DNA from: Pirellulales bacterium
GTDB taxonomy: Bacteria; Planctomycetota; Planctomycetia; Pirellulales; Thermoguttaceae
Length of the DNA: 9,653 nucleotides
Assembly: GCA_030642635.1 (NCBI GenBank)
Contig: DAOWNK010000107.1
Span: 1 to 9,653, forward strand
Direction of reading: 5' to 3'
Part shown: in pieces, positions 7,161-9,653 of the stretch
Layout: every line of letters begins with the position of its first letter
How positions within the stretch are numbered: the stretch's first letter is position 1
Program-made: the position numbers and the translations under genes
Notes under the pieces: generated by a model
The model's database searches: none
Told to the model about the DNA's origin: nothing
What the model saw: the letters and a program-made list of their open reading frames with translations, nothing else

Positions 7161-8324
7161 ATGCACAGAACGAAAGCTCCTCGCATAGCAGTGCTGGTCG
7201 ATACGTCGACCGGCTGGGGCCGACGGCTGGTCCGCGGCATCGGCAGCTACGTCCGCAGGCGAGGAATATGGCACGTTTGGATCATGGCCGGGGGACAAAA
7301 TCCACAGATCCGGCTGCCGGCCGGATGGCGAGGTGAAGGGGTCATTGCACGTGTGGCCAGCCACGCCACCGCCCGGCATATCGCCAAGGCCGGCGTGCCG
7401 ATCGTCAACGTCTCGGCCATCAAGCTCAAAGGCGTGGACCTGCCGCGGGTGGCGACTGACCTGCGGGCCGCAGCACGGCTGGCGGCCGAACACCTGCTGG
7501 ACCGCGGGTTTAGTCACTTCGCCTACTGCGGGCCGCAATGGCGATCTTATGTAGAGGACCACTACCAGGGGTTCGCCATCGCGCTGGCCGAGGCGGGCCG
7601 TGAATGCGCATTCTACAGGCCCGGCCCCGGCGCGGGCGTCAGCGACAGTTGGCACACCCAGCAGAAAGATTTGGCTCGCTGGCTAAAGACGCTGCCCAAA
7701 CCGGTTGGAATCCTCACCTGGGCCACCGAGCGCGCACAGGAACTGATCCACGCCTGTGGTGGGGCCGGCCTGCTGGTCCCCGAACAGGTTGCCGTGCTCG
7801 CAGCCGACGAGGACGAGTTGCTGTGCGAGATGTGTAACCCGCCGCTGTCCGGCATCGCACTCAGCTCGGAGCGAATCGGCTACGAAGCCGCAGCGTTGCT
7901 TGACCGGTTGATGCGAGGCCGACGTCCGCCAAAGTCCCCCATTCTCATCAAAGCGACCGGCGTGGTCGCGCGGCAATCGACCGACACGCTGGCGCTCGAC
8001 GACGACGATTTGGCTCAGGCAATCGCTTTTATCCGCAGCCGCGCCGCCGATCCGATCCAGGTGAAGGACGTGCTTCGCGCGGTGCCGGTTTCCCGCCGCC
8101 GGCTGGAACGACGTTTTCAAGAGGTGCTCCGACGGACGCCTGCCGCCGAGATACGCCGCGTCCACGTCGAGCGAGCCAAGCTGCTGCTCGCAGAAACCGA
8201 CATGCCGGTACCCGACATCGCAGCCGCTTCCGGTTTCGGCTCGCGGGAGTACCTGGCCTGCATCTTCAAGTCAGAGACGGGCCTCAGCCCGCAGCAATAC
8301 CGCAAACGGGCTCAGGCCCGGTGA
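7161..8324 (+). CDS. XylR-like transcriptional regulator (PBP-like sugar sensor + AraC HTH)
   Basis: A 387-residue protein; ATG 7161 has a near-perfect AAGGAGGT 5 nt upstream. The N-terminal part (about 1-275) reads as a LacI/periplasmic-binding-protein-type sensor: RIAVLVDTSTGWGRRLVRGI matches the opening of XylR-family sensors, and later segments (HLLDRGFSHFAYCG, EQVAVLAADEDELLCEM, PPLSGIALSSERIGYEAA) follow the LacI-like core. The C-terminal AraC domain (about 283-387) has both helix-turn-helices: VPVSRRRLERRFQEVL, then IAAASGFGSREYLACIFK, closed by GLSPQQYRKR. The architecture is that of E. coli XylR, but the ligand need not be xylose. Divergent transcription from the minus-strand operon implies it senses that operon's sugar and acts on the shared 207-bp region. 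The adjacent isomerase remnant is another possible target. The family is confident; ligand and sites are inferred. Confidence 0.92.
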   Translation: MHRTKAPRIAVLVDTSTGWGRRLVRGIGSYVRRRGIWHVWIMAGGQNPQIRLPAGWRGEGVIARVASHATARHIAKAGVPIVNVSAIKLKGVDLPRVATDLRAAARLAAEHLLDRGFSHFAYCGPQWRSYVEDHYQGFAIALAEAGRECAFYRPGPGAGVSDSWHTQQKDLARWLKTLPKPVGILTWATERAQELIHACGGAGLLVPEQVAVLAADEDELLCEMCNPPLSGIALSSERIGYEAAALLDRLMRGRRPPKSPILIKATGVVARQSTDTLALDDDDLAQAIAFIRSRAADPIQVKDVLRAVPVSRRRLERRFQEVLRRTPAAEIRRVHVERAKLLLAETDMPVPDIAAASGFGSREYLACIFKSETGLSPQQYRKRAQAR

Positions 8325-8457
8325 TCAACAGAGCATGGCCTTCTTGCCAAACCTGCACGGCTGGTGCCATGGTTGTCACCGCGGATGGCGAATCGTGTCG
8401 TCCCGCATCTGCCATTTGCCTTCCTTGTAACCGATCAGGTTGTCCGCTTGGCGGAGA
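8325..8457. other. Intergenic region between convergent regulator and isomerase remnant
   Basis: About 130 nt with no coding signal I can support. A GC stem (CGGGC/GCCCG, 8307-8311 with 8316-8320) overlaps the end of the regulator gene but lacks a T-tract, and other stems here are only 4 bp. I see no clear intrinsic terminator for either gene. Confidence 0.5.
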
Positions 8458-9003
8458 TCACCCACCCAGCAGGTGCTCCAACACGGCCAACTCGAGCGCC
8501 TCGTAATCGCGCTCGGCAACGCACTTGGCCTCCACGTCCTTTGGGAAAGTACGAACTTTCTCAACCAGCGTCAGGAAGATCGTTCGGCTGTTGGTCAGGT
8601 GCTTGTGGGCCACCTCGGGCTTCTGCGTCCGCATCGCCTTGACATCGAGACCGACGAAACGGCCGGTCGCCGGGTAGTCGGCCAGTTCAAGTACGCGGAC
8701 CTGGTTGAACGCACTTCGAAGGTTGGCCGCGGCGAACGATTTGTCCTGGTCGTACTTCAAGACGTTCTGGTCGTTCAGATGCACGCTCCAGAGCTTGTCC
8801 GCCGCCAAGGCGAAGGCCATCTCGTCCGACGGATCCAAACCGGCCAGGATCGCGTGGGCCGTCTCGATCAGGCCGCCGACGCGCTTCGGATCGACCGTGC
8901 CGTGGGCGATCGCCAATGCGTGACCGATTGTCGGGATGTATGCGTGATCGGTCGGTTCGTTGGGCTTGGGTTCGATATTGCATGATGCAAATCCCTCCTT
9001 CTT
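8458..9003 (-). pseudogene. Xylose isomerase-family TIM-barrel protein, C-terminal fragment, 5' half lost to IS insertion
   Basis: The homologous frame ends at the TGA 8460-8458 and runs upstream to about 9003 without a start codon. It encodes KEGFASCNIEPKPNEPTDHA, then YIPTIGHALAIAHGTVDPKR and onward. EPKPNEP matches the xylose isomerase metal-ligand Glu (codon 8973) and catalytic Lys (8967). IETAHA supplies E (8865) and H (8856), KYDQD two Asp (8751, 8745) and GLDVK a further Asp (8646). The residue equivalent to Streptomyces D245 appears to be His (VHLND). About 175 N-terminal residues, including the catalytic His of the family, are missing, replaced by transposase sequence. The frame stays open to a stop at 9066, so the host-IS junction lies somewhere in about 9004-9029. 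A TTG at 8916 could start a short product, but it would not be a functional isomerase. It was probably a sugar isomerase related to the neighbouring regulator. Confidence 0.82.
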
Positions 9004-9473
9004 TGTATTACAGTAGTTCGAAGTTTGGTTTATGGCGGCCGTTCGACGTAAGGTGTTGAGCCGTCATGGTATAAGGTTACGACCTCGTGAGCAATCCAAT
9101 TGAGCATGCGTTTGAAGCGGAGCAGTTCGAGGTGGAGCGTCATGGTGTTGCCCGATCCTTCGGCGAGGCGTGTTTGGTGAATCCATACCCACACGTTTCG
9201 CAGGATGAACGCCACGGCGATGAAGAACAGCCGCAGGCGAGGATTGCGTGTGCCGGTGTAACTACGTCCCTGACGATGCTGCCGGTAGCTGGTTTCGATG
9301 CCGAACCGTTTGCGATACCGCTCGCGGATGGCTGTGGGCGAGCCAGGTACTCGCCAAGCGGCAAAGAGCAGTTTTTGGTTTCGCCTTTTGCCGTCTTTGC
9401 GATTTCGATGTCGTCGATATCCCACACAGACCGAGAAGGTCGCCTCTTGCGTACCGCTTTTCATGGTATGCGA
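9004..9473 (-). mobile_element. IS-A remnant: 3' end of a DDE (IS4/ISH3-like) insertion sequence
   Basis: This stretch carries the transposase C-terminus and ends inside the isomerase gene. Its left boundary is set only by where isomerase-like sequence resumes (about 9004-9029). No inverted repeat can be confirmed because the other end is absent. The right boundary is where IS-B sequence begins. Confidence 0.65.
9030..9473 (-). pseudogene. DDE transposase, C-terminal fragment (IS-A)
   Basis: About 147 residues in one frame end at the TAA 9032-9030. The segment SHTMKSGTQEATFSVCVGYR looks internal to a larger transposase, so the ATG at 9464 is probably not a real start. RYRKRFGIETSYRQ contains the family's catalytic Glu (codon 9296-9294), followed by NPRLRLFFIAVAFILRNVWV, a typical C-terminal block of IS4/ISH3-like DDE transposases, which are usually about 350-400 residues. 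The N-terminal part with the two catalytic Asp is missing. Upstream in the same frame is the TAG stop (9488-9486) of a different transposase, so the gene has been cut by another element. It is non-functional. The broad family is confident; the exact IS family is less so. Confidence 0.75.
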
Positions 9474-9653
9474 GGGCCTTGTTGACTAACTCCACTCGAA
9501 CTGAGGTAGTCCGAGGTGGGTGAATTTATTGAGGATTTTACTTCGTATTCGCGTTTCAGTTCGTTGATTTTGTATCAAACGATTTTTCAAATGGTCACTA
9601 AAACAGCATTTCATACGATACATGGCCGTTTCCGAAAGGCTGCGACGATGATA
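9472..9653 (-). mobile_element. IS-B, terminal part of an IS5/IS4-type insertion sequence, runs off the window
   Basis: This AT-richer stretch carries the 3' end of a second transposase. Its outer end is probably near 9472-9474, where the plus strand reads GAGGGCCTTGTTGACTAAC; that is a plausible terminal inverted repeat starting just outside the transposase stop. The partner repeat and any target duplication lie outside the window. Confidence 0.6.
9486..9653 (-). CDS. Transposase C-terminus (IS-B), cut by window edge
   Basis: The frame is open from the right edge to the TAG at 9488-9486 and encodes 55 residues beginning YHRRSLSETAMYRMK, with ILNKFTHLGLPQFEWS at the end. The pattern H-R-R-S-L-x-E-T-A-M-Y-R...K, then L-N-K-x-T-x-L-G-x-P, is the standard C-terminus of IS5/IS4-superfamily DDE transposases, and the Glu in SETAM corresponds to the last catalytic acidic residue region. 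Only the tail is visible, so intactness of the element cannot be judged. It lies in the same strand and frame as the IS-A fragment but is a different family block separated by the stop. Confidence 0.72.
   Translation of the reverse strand, partial: YHRRSLSETAMYRMKCCFSDHLKNRLIQNQRTETRIRSKILNKFTHLGLPQFEWS

Noticed and set aside
8307..8320. CGGGC-TCAG-GCCCG stem at the end of the regulator gene as terminator
   Set aside because: Only 5 bp, within the last codons, and not followed by a T-tract.
8687..8983. 98-residue minus-strand frame with AAGGAGG upstream of its ATG
   Set aside because: The product is Arg/Gly-rich and out of frame with the isomerase motifs. The good ribosome-like site is a coincidence of a Lys-Glu-Gly codon run in the isomerase frame.
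9262..9495. 77-residue minus-strand frame crossing the IS-B/IS-A junction
   Set aside because: It joins sequence from two different elements in a frame unrelated to either transposase; no conserved motif.
1..9653. CRISPR arrays, tRNA/rRNA genes, phage or defence genes
   Set aside because: I saw no regularly spaced repeats, no tRNA-like cloverleaf or rRNA sequence, and no phage or defence protein motifs on either strand.

Overview
The window is high-GC bacterial DNA that fits a Planctomycetota genome, probably an anaerobic or facultatively anaerobic member. I infer this from three things: several Gfo/Idh/MocA oxidoreductases, one with a typical planctomycete-style Tat leader; a XylR-type AraC regulator; and an oxygen-sensitive glycyl radical enzyme with its activase. 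No rRNA or marker gene is present to confirm the taxonomy.

Positions 1-6953 hold a tightly packed six-gene operon on the minus strand. In transcription order it encodes a Tat-exported Gfo/Idh/MocA oxidoreductase (6953-5613), a cytoplasmic Gfo/Idh/MocA oxidoreductase (5599-4355), a nucleoside:H+ symporter-like MFS permease (4351-3035), a third Gfo/Idh/MocA oxidoreductase (3027-1966), a radical-SAM glycyl-radical-enzyme activase (1966-1004), and the N-terminal 327 residues of a divergent glycyl radical enzyme (981 to the left edge, open). Gaps are 13, 3, 7, -1 and 22 nt. The set reads as an uptake and catabolism module for a sugar, glycoside or cyclitol. Oxidoreductases would make or use a keto-sugar, and a radical lyase or dehydratase would do a C-O or C-C cleavage. 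The substrate cannot be read from the sequence.

Positions 6954-7160 form a divergent promoter region. It has a perfect TTGACA -35 for the operon and an extended TGC-TATAAT -10 for the regulator. It also contains two candidate operators: an 8-bp inverted repeat and a 10-bp direct repeat. The plus-strand gene at 7161-8324 is a XylR-like regulator (periplasmic-binding-protein-like sensor plus AraC HTH), the obvious candidate to control both directions.

Positions 8458-9653 are a decayed region. A xylose-isomerase-family gene (minus strand) keeps only its C-terminal half. Its 5' half is replaced by the 3' end of a DDE transposase (IS-A), which is itself cut near 9473 by the 3' end of a second, AT-richer IS5/IS4-type element (IS-B) running off the right edge. 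This is a nested insertion next to an otherwise intact sugar operon.
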